Source: Ga0077527 sp964531455 (lineage in GTDB: Bacteria; Pseudomonadota; Gammaproteobacteria; Burkholderiales; SG8-41). From it: 64,000 nucleotides of DNA. Position numbers and translations under genes: made by a program. Under the pieces are notes generated by a model. It worked only from the letters and a program-made list of their open reading frames with translations. It was not told the origin of the DNA and did no database searches. Location: the NCBI GenBank assembly GCA_964531455.1, contig CAZHFZ010000011.1:17297-81296 (forward strand). Reading direction: 5' to 3'. Of the stretch, positions 51,321-60,078 are shown piece by piece (within the stretch, counting starts at the first letter, position 1; each line of letters starts with the position of its first letter).

Positions 51321-52172
51321 ATGTCCGCAGAACTCGAGTCGCTGAAAGAATGGATCGGCCGCACTGAAACGGCTGTTGATTACGTCACCGTCCCCGCGGT
51401 CAACCGCCTGTCGGCAACGCTGGACCGCGATGACGCATTCCCGAAAATGGGCGATCCGCTGCCGATCGGCTGGCACTCGACCCTGTTCCCGCGCGTGGTG
51501 CGCCAGTCACAGATCGGTCCTGACGGACATCCGGCGCGCGGCGACTTCCTGCCGCCGGTGCCGCTGCCGCGGCGCATGTTCGCCGGCAAACGCACGACCT
51601 TCATCGCGCCGCTGATCATCGGCGATGAGGTGCACCGCGAATCGACAATCCAGAACGTCACCATCAAGGACGGCCGTAGCGGGCGCATGGTGTTTGTTAC
51701 CGTAAAAACGGACATTCGAAATGCCAAGGGTGTGGCCATCAGCGAAGAGCAGGACATTGTTTACCGCGGCGAACCTGACAAGAATGCACCGCCGCAGCCG
51801 CCACAACCCGCGCCCGGCAAAGCGGTGTGGAAGCACGAAGTCACGCCGGATCCGGTGATGCTGTTCCGTTATTCCGCGCTGACCTTCAATGGTCACCGCA
51901 TCCATTACGATCATCCCTACGTCACTGGCGTCGAGGGTTATCCCAATCTGGTGATGAACGGCGGGCTGACCACGCTGCTGGTGTATGAACTGGCACGGAC
52001 CCATGCATCAACACCGATCAAATTCATCTCCTCGCGCAATGTGCGTGCGCTGTTTGTCGGACGTACCATCACCGTCTGCGGCGAACCCTCGGCCGACAAC
52101 AAGACTGCAAAACTGTGGGCGCAGGATGACACCGGTGCGCTGGCGCTGACGGCCGAAGCGGAGTTCGCATGA
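51321..52172 (+). CDS. FAS1-like/MaoC-type acyl-CoA dehydratase (itaconyl- or mesaconyl-C4-CoA hydratase-like)
   Basis: A 283-residue double hot-dog protein. The N-terminal FAS1-like dehydratase half (to about 150, with LPPVPLPRRMFAG near 76) is joined through a Pro-rich linker (about 155-168) to a MaoC-like half. The hydratase segment is FNGHRIHYDHPYVTG near 190-204 (catalytic His/Asp). Proteins of this size and layout include mesaconyl-C4-CoA hydratase and the itaconyl-CoA hydratases of itaconate degraders. It is followed within 13 bases by a second CoA-transferase, a pairing that supports hydration of a freshly made CoA ester. Confidence 0.85.
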   Translation: MSAELESLKEWIGRTETAVDYVTVPAVNRLSATLDRDDAFPKMGDPLPIGWHSTLFPRVVRQSQIGPDGHPARGDFLPPVPLPRRMFAGKRTTFIAPLIIGDEVHRESTIQNVTIKDGRSGRMVFVTVKTDIRNAKGVAISEEQDIVYRGEPDKNAPPQPPQPAPGKAVWKHEVTPDPVMLFRYSALTFNGHRIHYDHPYVTGVEGYPNLVMNGGLTTLLVYELARTHASTPIKFISSRNVRALFVGRTITVCGEPSADNKTAKLWAQDDTGALALTAEAEFA

Positions 52173-52185
52173 AAGGGGGCAGATA

Positions 52186-53400
52186 ATGTCCGGCGGACCG
52201 CTTGAAGGCGTACGCATCATCGACCTGACTTCGGTCGTGGTCGGCCCGCTGGCAACACAAATCCTTGCTGACCACGGCGCGGAAGTGATCAAGGTCGAAA
52301 CCAAATCCGGCGACCTGATCCGCAACATGAACGGCAAGTCGGTGACGCCGGGCATGGGCGCGAAGTTCCTGCACCTCAACCGCAACAAGCGCTCCATCGT
52401 GCTGGATCTGAAAAATCCCGCCGGTCACGCCGCACTGTTGAAGCTGATCGAAAAAGCCGACGTGCTGGTATGGAACGTGCGCCCACCGGCGATGGCGCGG
52501 CTGAAGTTGTCCTATGAGGACGTGCGCAAGATTAATCCGGGGATTATTTACTGCGGCATGTTCGGTTTCGGCCAGGACGGCCGCTACCGCGAGAAGCCGG
52601 CCTACGACACTATTATCCAGGGTTCCGGCGGGATGGCTGCGCTGCATCACCGTGCCACCGGCGAGCCGCGCTTCGTGCCGATGGTGGTCGCCGACAAGAC
52701 GGTGGGCCTTATTGCCGTGCAGATGATCGCGATGGCGCTGTACCGCAAGGCCAAGACCGGCGAAGGTTGCTCGATTGAAATTCCGATGTTCGAGAACCTG
52801 GTCAAGTTCGTGCTCGAAGAGCACATGTACCTGAAGACTTTTGATCCGCCGCTCGGCGAAACCGGTGACCCGCGTCTGCTTGATCCGCTGGGCAAACCGA
52901 TCCCGACCAAAGACAGCTGGATCTGCCTCTCGGCCAACACCAACGACCAGGCCTTCGCCTTTTTCAAGGCCATCGGCCAGCCTGAACTGAAGGATGATCC
53001 GCGCTTCTGCAGCGTGCAGGCCCGCTTCGCCAATGTGAAGGCCTATTTCGAAGTACGCATGGCCGCACTGAAAAGTAAAACCACCGCCGAGTGGCTGGAG
53101 ATTTTCGACAAGGCCGATGTACCGGCGATGCCGTATCACACGCTCGACAGCGTGCTGGAAGATCCGCACCTGCAGGACATCGGCTTCTTCGAAATGAAAG
53201 ACCATCCGACCGAAGGCCGAACGCGCAACATACGTCTGCCGAACAAATGGTCATGCGGGGTACGCGATGGCTGGAATCCCGCGCCAAAACTGGGCGAGCA
53301 GAGCATCGAAATCCTGCGCGAAGCAGGATTGTCCGAAGCGGAGATACAGGGGTTGCTTGATAGCGGAGCAACCACCGACGGGCGCATTAAAAAAACCTAA
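52186..53400 (+). CDS. CaiB/BaiF (class III) CoA-transferase, copy 2
   Basis: A 404-residue family III CoA-transferase with VRIIDLTSVVVGPLA, ILADHGAEVIKVE near 26-38 and catalytic Asp170 in VVADKTVG. It differs considerably from the copy at 47054, so the two probably act on different acids rather than being a recent duplication. It is tightly linked to the MaoC-type hydratase upstream, suggesting activation followed by hydration. AAAGGGGGC serves as ribosome site. The next receptor gene follows 26 bases after the stop. Confidence 0.9.
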   Translation: MSGGPLEGVRIIDLTSVVVGPLATQILADHGAEVIKVETKSGDLIRNMNGKSVTPGMGAKFLHLNRNKRSIVLDLKNPAGHAALLKLIEKADVLVWNVRPPAMARLKLSYEDVRKINPGIIYCGMFGFGQDGRYREKPAYDTIIQGSGGMAALHHRATGEPRFVPMVVADKTVGLIAVQMIAMALYRKAKTGEGCSIEIPMFENLVKFVLEEHMYLKTFDPPLGETGDPRLLDPLGKPIPTKDSWICLSANTNDQAFAFFKAIGQPELKDDPRFCSVQARFANVKAYFEVRMAALKSKTTAEWLEIFDKADVPAMPYHTLDSVLEDPHLQDIGFFEMKDHPTEGRTRNIRLPNKWSCGVRDGWNPAPKLGEQSIEILREAGLSEAEIQGLLDSGATTDGRIKKT

Positions 53401-53426
53401 GGCCCTGCGGGGCAGAGGAGAAATAA

Positions 53427-54410
53427 TTGAATAAAATTAAATATTTATCAACAATCGCCCTGCTCACTACCGGACTGAGCAGTCACGCCGTGTTGGCGCA
53501 GACTGCGGCCAACTTTCCCAACAAACCAGTGCGCTTCATCGCCCCCTTCCCGCCGGGCGGCAGCACTGATCTGCTGGCGCGGCTGGTTGCGCAGAAACTC
53601 ACCGAAAGCTGGGGCCAGCAGGTTGTCGTTGAAAACCGTGGCGGCGCTGCTGGCACCATCGGTGTCGAACTTGCGGCGCGCGCCGCACCCGACGGCTACA
53701 CCATCGTCATGGGCCATGTCGGAACCTTCGGCGTCAATCCGACCTTGTATCCGAAACTGTCGTATGACGCGGTGCGTGACTTCGCACCGATCACGGTGCT
53801 GGCCACAGTGCCCAATGGCATGGCTGTGCATCCTTCACTACCCGTAAAGACTGCGCGGGATTTTGTAGCGCTGGCCAGGGCGCGACCGGGCGAACTGCTG
53901 TACGCCTCGGGCGGCAGCGGCAGCGCCTCGCACCTTGCCGGCGAATATCTCAAACTGCTTACCAAAATCAACATGGTCCACGTCCCATACAAAGGCACAG
54001 CACCGGCGATGATCAGCATGATTTCCGGTGAGACGACGATGACCATCACCGGCATGGTGGCTTTGGGGCCGCACATCAAATCCAGCCGCCTCAAACTGCT
54101 TGGCGTGGCAACGCTGAAACGGCTGACCATCATGCCCGACGTTCCCACCCTCAACGAAAGCGGCGTGCCCGGTTATGACGCGAACCAGTGGTACGGTGTG
54201 CTCGCGCCGGCGGCCACACCACGCGACATCGTTGCCAAATTACATGCGGATATCGTCAAGGTATTGGCGCGCACCGACGTCAAGGAACGCCTCGCTGCGG
54301 ATGGCGCCGAGGCGGTGGCGAATACGCCGGAGCAGTTCGCTGCGCACATCAAGGCTGAAATTGCGCAATGGGCGCCTGTAGTGAAGGCGTCAGGCGCCAA
54401 GCCGGACTGA
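53427..54410 (+). CDS. TTT-type (Bug) substrate-binding receptor, copy 4
   Basis: A 327-residue Bug receptor. A TTG start at 53427 is supported by GAGGAG six bases upstream and the lack of any in-frame ATG before the signal peptide. The leader ends near HAVLAQ. Family blocks are FPNKPVRFIAPFPPGGSTD, PDGYTIVMG, HVPYKGTAPAMISM and VPTLNESGVPGYD. As in copy 3, the first 30 bases are nearly all A/T. It is probably cotranscribed with the preceding CoA-transferase. Confidence 0.92.
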   Translation: MNKIKYLSTIALLTTGLSSHAVLAQTAANFPNKPVRFIAPFPPGGSTDLLARLVAQKLTESWGQQVVVENRGGAAGTIGVELAARAAPDGYTIVMGHVGTFGVNPTLYPKLSYDAVRDFAPITVLATVPNGMAVHPSLPVKTARDFVALARARPGELLYASGGSGSASHLAGEYLKLLTKINMVHVPYKGTAPAMISMISGETTMTITGMVALGPHIKSSRLKLLGVATLKRLTIMPDVPTLNESGVPGYDANQWYGVLAPAATPRDIVAKLHADIVKVLARTDVKERLAADGAEAVANTPEQFAAHIKAEIAQWAPVVKASGAKPD

Positions 54411-54471
54411 ACCAAAGTATCCGTTACTGCCTTCAGGCATAATTATCCGCTTCACCATTTCGGAGAACACC

Positions 54472-55302
54472 ATGCGTTTGTTTGCCCGTCACGCTTTGTT
54501 GACACTGTCGTTCACCGCAGCCCTGCTGACCGGACTTTCGTCGGCTCAGGCACAAACCGCCAGCACCGAATTCAAGCCGCAGGTCGGGCAGGCCGGCAAG
54601 GATGTGATCTGGGTTCCGACGCCGAAGAGTCTGGTGGAAAAGATGCTGAAGATGGCGGACGTCAAACCCTCCGACATCCTGTTTGACCTTGGCTCCGGCG
54701 ACGGCATCACGGTCATCACCGCGGCCAAGCAGTTCGGCTTGCGCGCCACCGGCATCGAATACAACCCGGACATGGTCGAACTGTCGAAACGCAATGCGCA
54801 GAAAGAAGGCGTTGCCGAAAAGGCGCAATTCATTCGCGGCGATATTTTCGCCACCGATTTCAGCAAGGCCACGGTGCTGACAATGTATCTGCTGCCCTAC
54901 CTGAATCTGAAACTGCGCCCGACCATCCTCGACATGAAACCCGGCACACGCGTGGTGTCGCATGCATTCACGATGGACGACTGGGCGCCGGATCAGACTG
55001 ATTCGACGGAGGGCCGCACCGCCTACTTGTGGATCGTGCCGGCAAAGGTCGAAGGCAACTGGAAAATGGACTCGGGCTCCATCGAGCTCAAGCAGAAGTT
55101 CCAGAACTTCGACGGCGTGTTCCGCAACGGTGACGGCATGAGCTGGCGCGTCACCAGCGCAAACCTGCGCGGCGACCAGATCAGCTTCACCATTGGTACC
55201 GCAACCTACACCGGGCGCGTCAGCGGCCCGGTGATGCAAGGCACGATGCGTCCGCGCCCCGACGCACCGCCCACCTCGTGGAGCGCCACGCTGGTCAAGT
55301 AA
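54472..55302 (+). CDS. Exported class I SAM-dependent methyltransferase-like protein
   Basis: A 276-residue protein that begins with a clear signal peptide (about 1-27, ending SSAQAQ) and continues as a Rossmann methyltransferase: DLGSGDG (72-78), GIEYNPDMV (94-102, acidic residue for SAM ribose) and FIRGDIF near 121. The C-terminal 80 residues form a beta-rich domain. The signal peptide is odd because SAM is cytoplasmic. Either the protein is retained, it acts before export, or it binds another ligand. The methylated substrate is unknown. It stands alone, followed by a GC-rich hairpin. Confidence 0.78.
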   Translation: MRLFARHALLTLSFTAALLTGLSSAQAQTASTEFKPQVGQAGKDVIWVPTPKSLVEKMLKMADVKPSDILFDLGSGDGITVITAAKQFGLRATGIEYNPDMVELSKRNAQKEGVAEKAQFIRGDIFATDFSKATVLTMYLLPYLNLKLRPTILDMKPGTRVVSHAFTMDDWAPDQTDSTEGRTAYLWIVPAKVEGNWKMDSGSIELKQKFQNFDGVFRNGDGMSWRVTSANLRGDQISFTIGTATYTGRVSGPVMQGTMRPRPDAPPTSWSATLVK

Positions 55303-55307
55303 TACCC

Positions 55308-55338
55308 GCGCGCTGCCGCCGCCGGTCCGGCAGCGCGC
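55308..55338 (+). terminator. GC-rich hairpin after the exported methyltransferase gene
   Basis: A perfect 11-bp stem, GCGCGCTGCCG / CGGCAGCGCGC, with a 9-base loop starts 6 bases after the stop. There is no T-run behind it, so it could be an mRNA 3'-end stabiliser or a weak or Rho-assisted terminator. Confidence 0.5.
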
Positions 55339-55394
55339 CCCCTCTCGACCCAAATCAAGTCCGCGAGCGAAGCCTGCCCTCGCGCGGGCACGCC

Positions 55395-55422
55395 TTTGCC
55401 CTTGTGCAGCGGGCGATATAAT
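55395..55422 (+). promoter_or_regulatory. Possible promoter before the 3-hydroxyacyl-CoA dehydrogenase gene
   Basis: A perfect TATAAT (55417-55422) with a weak TTTGCC 16 bases upstream (55395-55400), about 62 bases before ATG 55485. With the hairpin at 55308-55338 it suggests a new transcription unit starts here. Confidence 0.4.
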
Positions 55423-55484
55423 CAATACTCCCTACTGAACACGCCGGATTTCCGGCCCCAACTGCACCAAGTGCAAGGATAAAA

Positions 55485-56414
55485 ATGTCTGCATCCAAAC
55501 AGAACGCAGTGATCATCGGCGGCGGCATCATGGGTGGCGATATCGCCACTGTTTTTGCTGCACACGGCTGGACCGTGCATGTGATGAGCCCGTCCGCCAA
55601 GACCCGTGATGCGCTGCCGGCGCGCATCGCCGCAGGTCTCGGCAAGTTGGGCGCCCCCGCAGGACACGCGGCATCCGTGACCTGTTACGCCGATCTGAAA
55701 TCCATTCCCTGGGCCAGCGTAGGCATCGTGGTCGAAGCCGCGACCGAAGACCTGCCGCTGAAACAAAAACTGTTCGCCGAAATCGAAGCGCTGGCAAAAC
55801 CGGACATTCCGCTGACCAGCAACACTTCGAACTTTCCCATCGGTGAAATCGCCAAAGGCCTGAAACATCCGCAGCGCGTTGCGGGCCTGCATTTCTTCAT
55901 GCCGGCGCATCTGGTGCCACTGGTCGAGGTGGTCAGTTCGCCGTTGACCGACACCAAAGTTGCAGAAAGTCTGGTGCAGTTGCTGAAAGACCTCAACAAG
56001 GCGCCGATCTGGGTGAAAAAAGACGTGCCCGGCTTCGTCGGCAACCGCCTGCAACACGCGATGATGCGCGAGGCCTTGTACCTCATCGACGATGGCGTCA
56101 CCGACGCCGAAGGCATCGACACCGCCGTGCGTTTTGGTTTCGGCTTCCGCTTCATTGCCTGCGGTCCGATGATGCAGAAGGAAATGTCGGGCTGGGATAC
56201 CAACTACCTCGTCGGTGAAGCGCTCTACCCGCATCTGCATACGGAACAGAAGCCGCCGGCTTTCCTCAAAAGCATGGTCGACAAGGGTCGCCTCGGCATG
56301 AAGGCCAAAGCCGGCATGTGGGACTGGGACGACGACAAGATCAAGAAGGAAAAAGCGCGTATCGAACGCGCGCTGCAGTCCGGTTTCGCCATCCTCCGCG
56401 CCGACAACGACTGA
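55485..56414 (+). CDS. 3-hydroxyacyl-CoA dehydrogenase family protein
   Basis: A 309-residue NAD-dependent dehydrogenase with IIGGGIMGGDIA (10-21), an HCDH N-domain containing EAATEDLPLKQKLF near 85, NTSNFPIGEIA near 106 with the conserved Ser/Asn and GLHFFMPAHLVPLVEVV near 129, then an HCDH C-domain. The substitution FFMPAH for the usual FFNPxH, and the length, place it near the carnitine/3-hydroxybutyryl-like branch with uncertain substrate. It would oxidise a 3-hydroxyacid or its CoA ester. AAGGA precedes ATG 55485. It is followed 14 bases later by the DUF748 gene. Confidence 0.85.
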   Translation: MSASKQNAVIIGGGIMGGDIATVFAAHGWTVHVMSPSAKTRDALPARIAAGLGKLGAPAGHAASVTCYADLKSIPWASVGIVVEAATEDLPLKQKLFAEIEALAKPDIPLTSNTSNFPIGEIAKGLKHPQRVAGLHFFMPAHLVPLVEVVSSPLTDTKVAESLVQLLKDLNKAPIWVKKDVPGFVGNRLQHAMMREALYLIDDGVTDAEGIDTAVRFGFGFRFIACGPMMQKEMSGWDTNYLVGEALYPHLHTEQKPPAFLKSMVDKGRLGMKAKAGMWDWDDDKIKKEKARIERALQSGFAILRADND

Positions 56415-56428
56415 AAAGAATCCCGCCC

Positions 56429-59400
56429 ATGAGCAACGCCACTCCCATCGCGCAACGCCTGCGCACGCTGGCTTTTTCCAAACCCGCGATCATCGGCGTC
56501 GTGGTGTTGCTCATCTACATGCTGGCGGGATTCGTTGCGGCGCCCTGGCTGGTGCGCGAGCAGTTGCCGAAGCTGGTGGAGCAGCACCTGGGCGCCAAGG
56601 GCTCGGTCGAAAAGGTCAGCATCAACCCGCTGCTGTTCAACGTCGAGCTGGACGGAATCAGCATCACCGAACAAAGCGGACTCCCCGCACTCCAGGTCGG
56701 CAAGCTGCTGGTCGATCTCGAGATCAGCAGCCTGCTACGCTGGGCCTGGACATTCCGGGAAATCCGCATCGAAAAGCCGGTGATCAACGCCGACCTCGAC
56801 GCCAATGAAAACCTGAACCTGGCGCGGCTGCTGGCGGCACTCGGCAAGGACCAGGATAAGGAACCTGCCGGCGACATGCCGCGACTCCTCATCCATCATT
56901 TCACCATTGCCGGCGGGGTATTCAGGTTTACCGACAACACCCTGAAGCCGGCGGCAATGTCCGCTGTTGATCCGATCAATTTCGAAATCCACGACGTATC
57001 CACGCTGCCCGACCACCGCGGCGAACACAAGTTGCTGGCAAAGCTGCCGGACGGCGGGCAGCTGCAATGGCAGGGCAAACTGTCGCTGTCGCCGATTGCA
57101 TCCAGCGGTTCAATCTCGCTCAAGGATGCCCGGCTGTCGACGCTCTGGCAGTTCGTGCGCGACCACCTGACCATCGCCGAACCACAGGGCAGCTACCACT
57201 TCGGCGTGCGTTACCAGTTCGGCTACAGCGGCGGCGCATTGAAATTCGAGGCCGATGACCTCGCCTTCGGACTGAAGGATCTGGTGATCGCGCAGGAAAA
57301 AGGCGGTACCGTGCTGGCCAAACTGGGCACCATCGCCTTCGAAGGCGGCAGTTTCAATCTGGCCCAACGCAGCATCGCATTCAAGGACATCCGCGTCGCC
57401 GACGGCGGCCTCGGCATCATTCTCGATGAAGACAGCATTCCGGACTGGGCGAAACTGGTGCGCAACAACCCCAAGCCGGTCAAAGCGGATGCTGATGATA
57501 AAACGCCAGCCAAGGATGCAGAGCGGACCAAAGCGGCACCCTGGGCCATCTCGCTGCCGCAGATCAACATCGGTCCGCTGGCACTGTCACTGACCGATTA
57601 CAGCCGTGCCAAACCGCTGCTGATGACTTCGGCGAAAACCGAAATCACCCTTGCTGCCAGCGCATCCGTCGGTGATCCACTGCAGGCCCTCGTCGAAAAC
57701 GGCGCGCTCAAACTGAATGACATCCGAGTCACCCCCGTTAATGAAAAAGATACACCGGTTACGGTGGAGTCCGCTGAAGTCACCGGCCTGGCAGTGAACC
57801 TGCAGGAAAAAACCATACGCGTCGGGCTTGCCCGTTTTTCGGGGGGGCGCATGTCGGCAAGACGTGACGCTGACGGCGACTTGCACCTGGTCACCATGCT
57901 CGCGCCGCGCAAGGTGCAAGCCATCAAGGAATTGCGCAAGGAAGGATTCAGCATTGCATTGGAACGCGCGGAGATTTCCAAATATGCGGTGGCATTGACG
58001 GATCAGTCGTTCCAGCCCGCGATCAGCTACGACCTCGAACAGATCAATGCATCGGTTTCAAAAGTGGCGCTGCCGCCCGTAAAAACCGCAAGTCCTTTTG
58101 AAATCTCTCTGGGCATCAAGCAGGGCGGTTCGGTAAAAGCCAAGGGTGCACTCGACATGCTGCGCGAAAGCGTCGATGTGCGATTAGAGGTTGCCGATCT
58201 TGCGTTGATCCCGCTGGACCCCATTCTGAAAAAAGACACCACGCTGACACTGACCTCCGGCAAAGCCGCTGCCAGCGGTCGCGTCACACTCAACGGCAAA
58301 AAAACGCCGGCTGCGATCCGTTACACCGGCGCAGCGGCCATTTCCGACTTGAGCGTACAGACTGCGGCAAACAGCGAAAAGCTGGTGAGCTGGAAGCGCC
58401 TTTCGTTGAACGATATCGATGTGGATACTGCCGAAAACCGCGTTGCCGTGGCACTGGTGGAACTGGCGCAGCCGTACGCCAAATTGATGATCAACAAGGA
58501 CAAGTCCACCAACCTTGATGCCATCAAACGCGGCGCGCCGGCAAAACCGGCGGCTACCTCGGCATCGACGCCTGCGCCTGCTGCCGCTACAACTGCAGCG
58601 CCGGCTCCTGCGGCAGCCGCCCCCGAACCATCCGCAGCGCCACCGATGGCCATTACTGTGGAACGCGTCCGCGTTGAAGGCGGTTCAATGGATTTTGCGG
58701 ATCTCAGCCTCGTTTTGCCGTTTGCAACCTTCATCAAGGACCTGAACGGTTCTGCAAGCGGCCTGTCGTCTTCACCGGATTCCCGTGCCAACCTTAAATT
58801 CGAAGGCGGGGTCGGGGAATTCGGATTGGCGCGGGCCGAAGGCACCATCCAGCCGTTTGCACCAAAAAAATTCACCGATATCGCCGTCGCCTTCCGTAAT
58901 ATCGAACTCGTCCCGATGTCGCCGTACACGGCGACATTCGCCGGACGCAGAATCGCTTCGGGAAAAGTATCCCTCGACCTGCAATACAAAATCGAAAACA
59001 GCAAGCTCGCAGGCGACAACAAGATGGTGCTCGAAAAATTCACCTTGGGTGAACGCGTCGAGAGCCCGACCGCGGTCAACCTGCCCCTCGACCTAGCCAT
59101 CGCCCTGCTGACCGACAGCAACGGCAAGATTGATCTGTCGCTGCCGGTTTCAGGTGATGTCGACAACCCCGAGTTCAGCTATGGCCATGTGATCTGGCAG
59201 GCGATCCGCACCGTCATCACGCGCATCGTCACCGCTCCATTCCGCGCACTGGGTTCGCTGTTTGGGGGCAACGCCGACACACTGGGTGATATCGTGTTTG
59301 ATGCGGGCGGCGCGCGCGTATTGCCCACTGAACAGGAAAAGCTGCGGCGTGTCGCCGAAGGCCTGCAGAAACGTCCGCAGCTCAAGCTGCAGATCCAGGG

Positions 59401-59902
59401 CACATATCACAAGGACATCGATTCCCGCGCGTTGCGGGCGCGGGCTGTGCGCAGCGATCTCGCCGTACGCGAAGGTACCAAGCTTGCACCAGGCGAAGAT
59501 CCGGGCCCGGTCGGATTCGACAATGCCAAAACCCAGCGGGCGCTTGAAAACATGCTGGAAGCGCGTGCCGGCGGAAACGCTGTCGCACAGTTTGCCGAAG
59601 GCTACGCAAAATCCTCGGGGCGCGAGGCCGGACGCGTCAATGCCGCGCTGGCAATGGTCGGACGCGGCGCGGGTGATCGCACACTGTATGTGGCGATGCA
59701 TCAGCGGCTGGTTGAACTGCAGCCATTACCGCCAAGCGCACTGAATGATCTCGCCAAAACCCGTGCCGATGCCATCATGGGCGCCATGACCACCGGCCTC
59801 AAGTTTGAACCCGCGCGCATTTCGACCAAACCCGCAGAAGCGGTCGAAGAAGCCGACAAGAATGGCGTTCCGGCAAAACTGTCGTTTGAACCGCTCAAAT
59901 AA
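56429..59902 (+). CDS. Giant DUF748/AsmA-like envelope protein
   Basis: A 1157-residue protein with one N-terminal membrane helix (about 20-42) followed by a very long beta-rich periplasmic region of the DUF748 type. Its N-terminal half (to about 340) has AsmA-like repeats of amphipathic strands, and a Pro/Ala-rich linker lies at about 705-735. Near residue 950 the domain with GDIVFDAGGARVLPTEQEKLRRVAEGLQ resembles an OmpA-type peptidoglycan-binding segment. Related AsmA/TamB proteins are implicated in lipid transport between membranes; direct evidence for DUF748 is scarce. It interrupts an otherwise catabolic gene run and probably has no metabolic link to it. Confidence 0.85.
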   Translation: MSNATPIAQRLRTLAFSKPAIIGVVVLLIYMLAGFVAAPWLVREQLPKLVEQHLGAKGSVEKVSINPLLFNVELDGISITEQSGLPALQVGKLLVDLEISSLLRWAWTFREIRIEKPVINADLDANENLNLARLLAALGKDQDKEPAGDMPRLLIHHFTIAGGVFRFTDNTLKPAAMSAVDPINFEIHDVSTLPDHRGEHKLLAKLPDGGQLQWQGKLSLSPIASSGSISLKDARLSTLWQFVRDHLTIAEPQGSYHFGVRYQFGYSGGALKFEADDLAFGLKDLVIAQEKGGTVLAKLGTIAFEGGSFNLAQRSIAFKDIRVADGGLGIILDEDSIPDWAKLVRNNPKPVKADADDKTPAKDAERTKAAPWAISLPQINIGPLALSLTDYSRAKPLLMTSAKTEITLAASASVGDPLQALVENGALKLNDIRVTPVNEKDTPVTVESAEVTGLAVNLQEKTIRVGLARFSGGRMSARRDADGDLHLVTMLAPRKVQAIKELRKEGFSIALERAEISKYAVALTDQSFQPAISYDLEQINASVSKVALPPVKTASPFEISLGIKQGGSVKAKGALDMLRESVDVRLEVADLALIPLDPILKKDTTLTLTSGKAAASGRVTLNGKKTPAAIRYTGAAAISDLSVQTAANSEKLVSWKRLSLNDIDVDTAENRVAVALVELAQPYAKLMINKDKSTNLDAIKRGAPAKPAATSASTPAPAAATTAAPAPAAAAPEPSAAPPMAITVERVRVEGGSMDFADLSLVLPFATFIKDLNGSASGLSSSPDSRANLKFEGGVGEFGLARAEGTIQPFAPKKFTDIAVAFRNIELVPMSPYTATFAGRRIASGKVSLDLQYKIENSKLAGDNKMVLEKFTLGERVESPTAVNLPLDLAIALLTDSNGKIDLSLPVSGDVDNPEFSYGHVIWQAIRTVITRIVTAPFRALGSLFGGNADTLGDIVFDAGGARVLPTEQEKLRRVAEGLQKRPQLKLQIQGTYHKDIDSRALRARAVRSDLAVREGTKLAPGEDPGPVGFDNAKTQRALENMLEARAGGNAVAQFAEGYAKSSGREAGRVNAALAMVGRGAGDRTLYVAMHQRLVELQPLPPSALNDLAKTRADAIMGAMTTGLKFEPARISTKPAEAVEEADKNGVPAKLSFEPLK

Positions 59903-60078
59903 GCAAGCCGCACCGACCAAGCGCACACTATGTGCCCTGCCGCCAACTGTATCCGGCTGCAGAACATAATTTCAGCAAGACGGTCCGCATCCGCCAAGAC
60001 CGCGCAACAATGCTTTGCTGCACGACCGGATCAACGCTTCAGCCCGGGCATGCAGCCATTCACTGAAGTGGGGAGATC

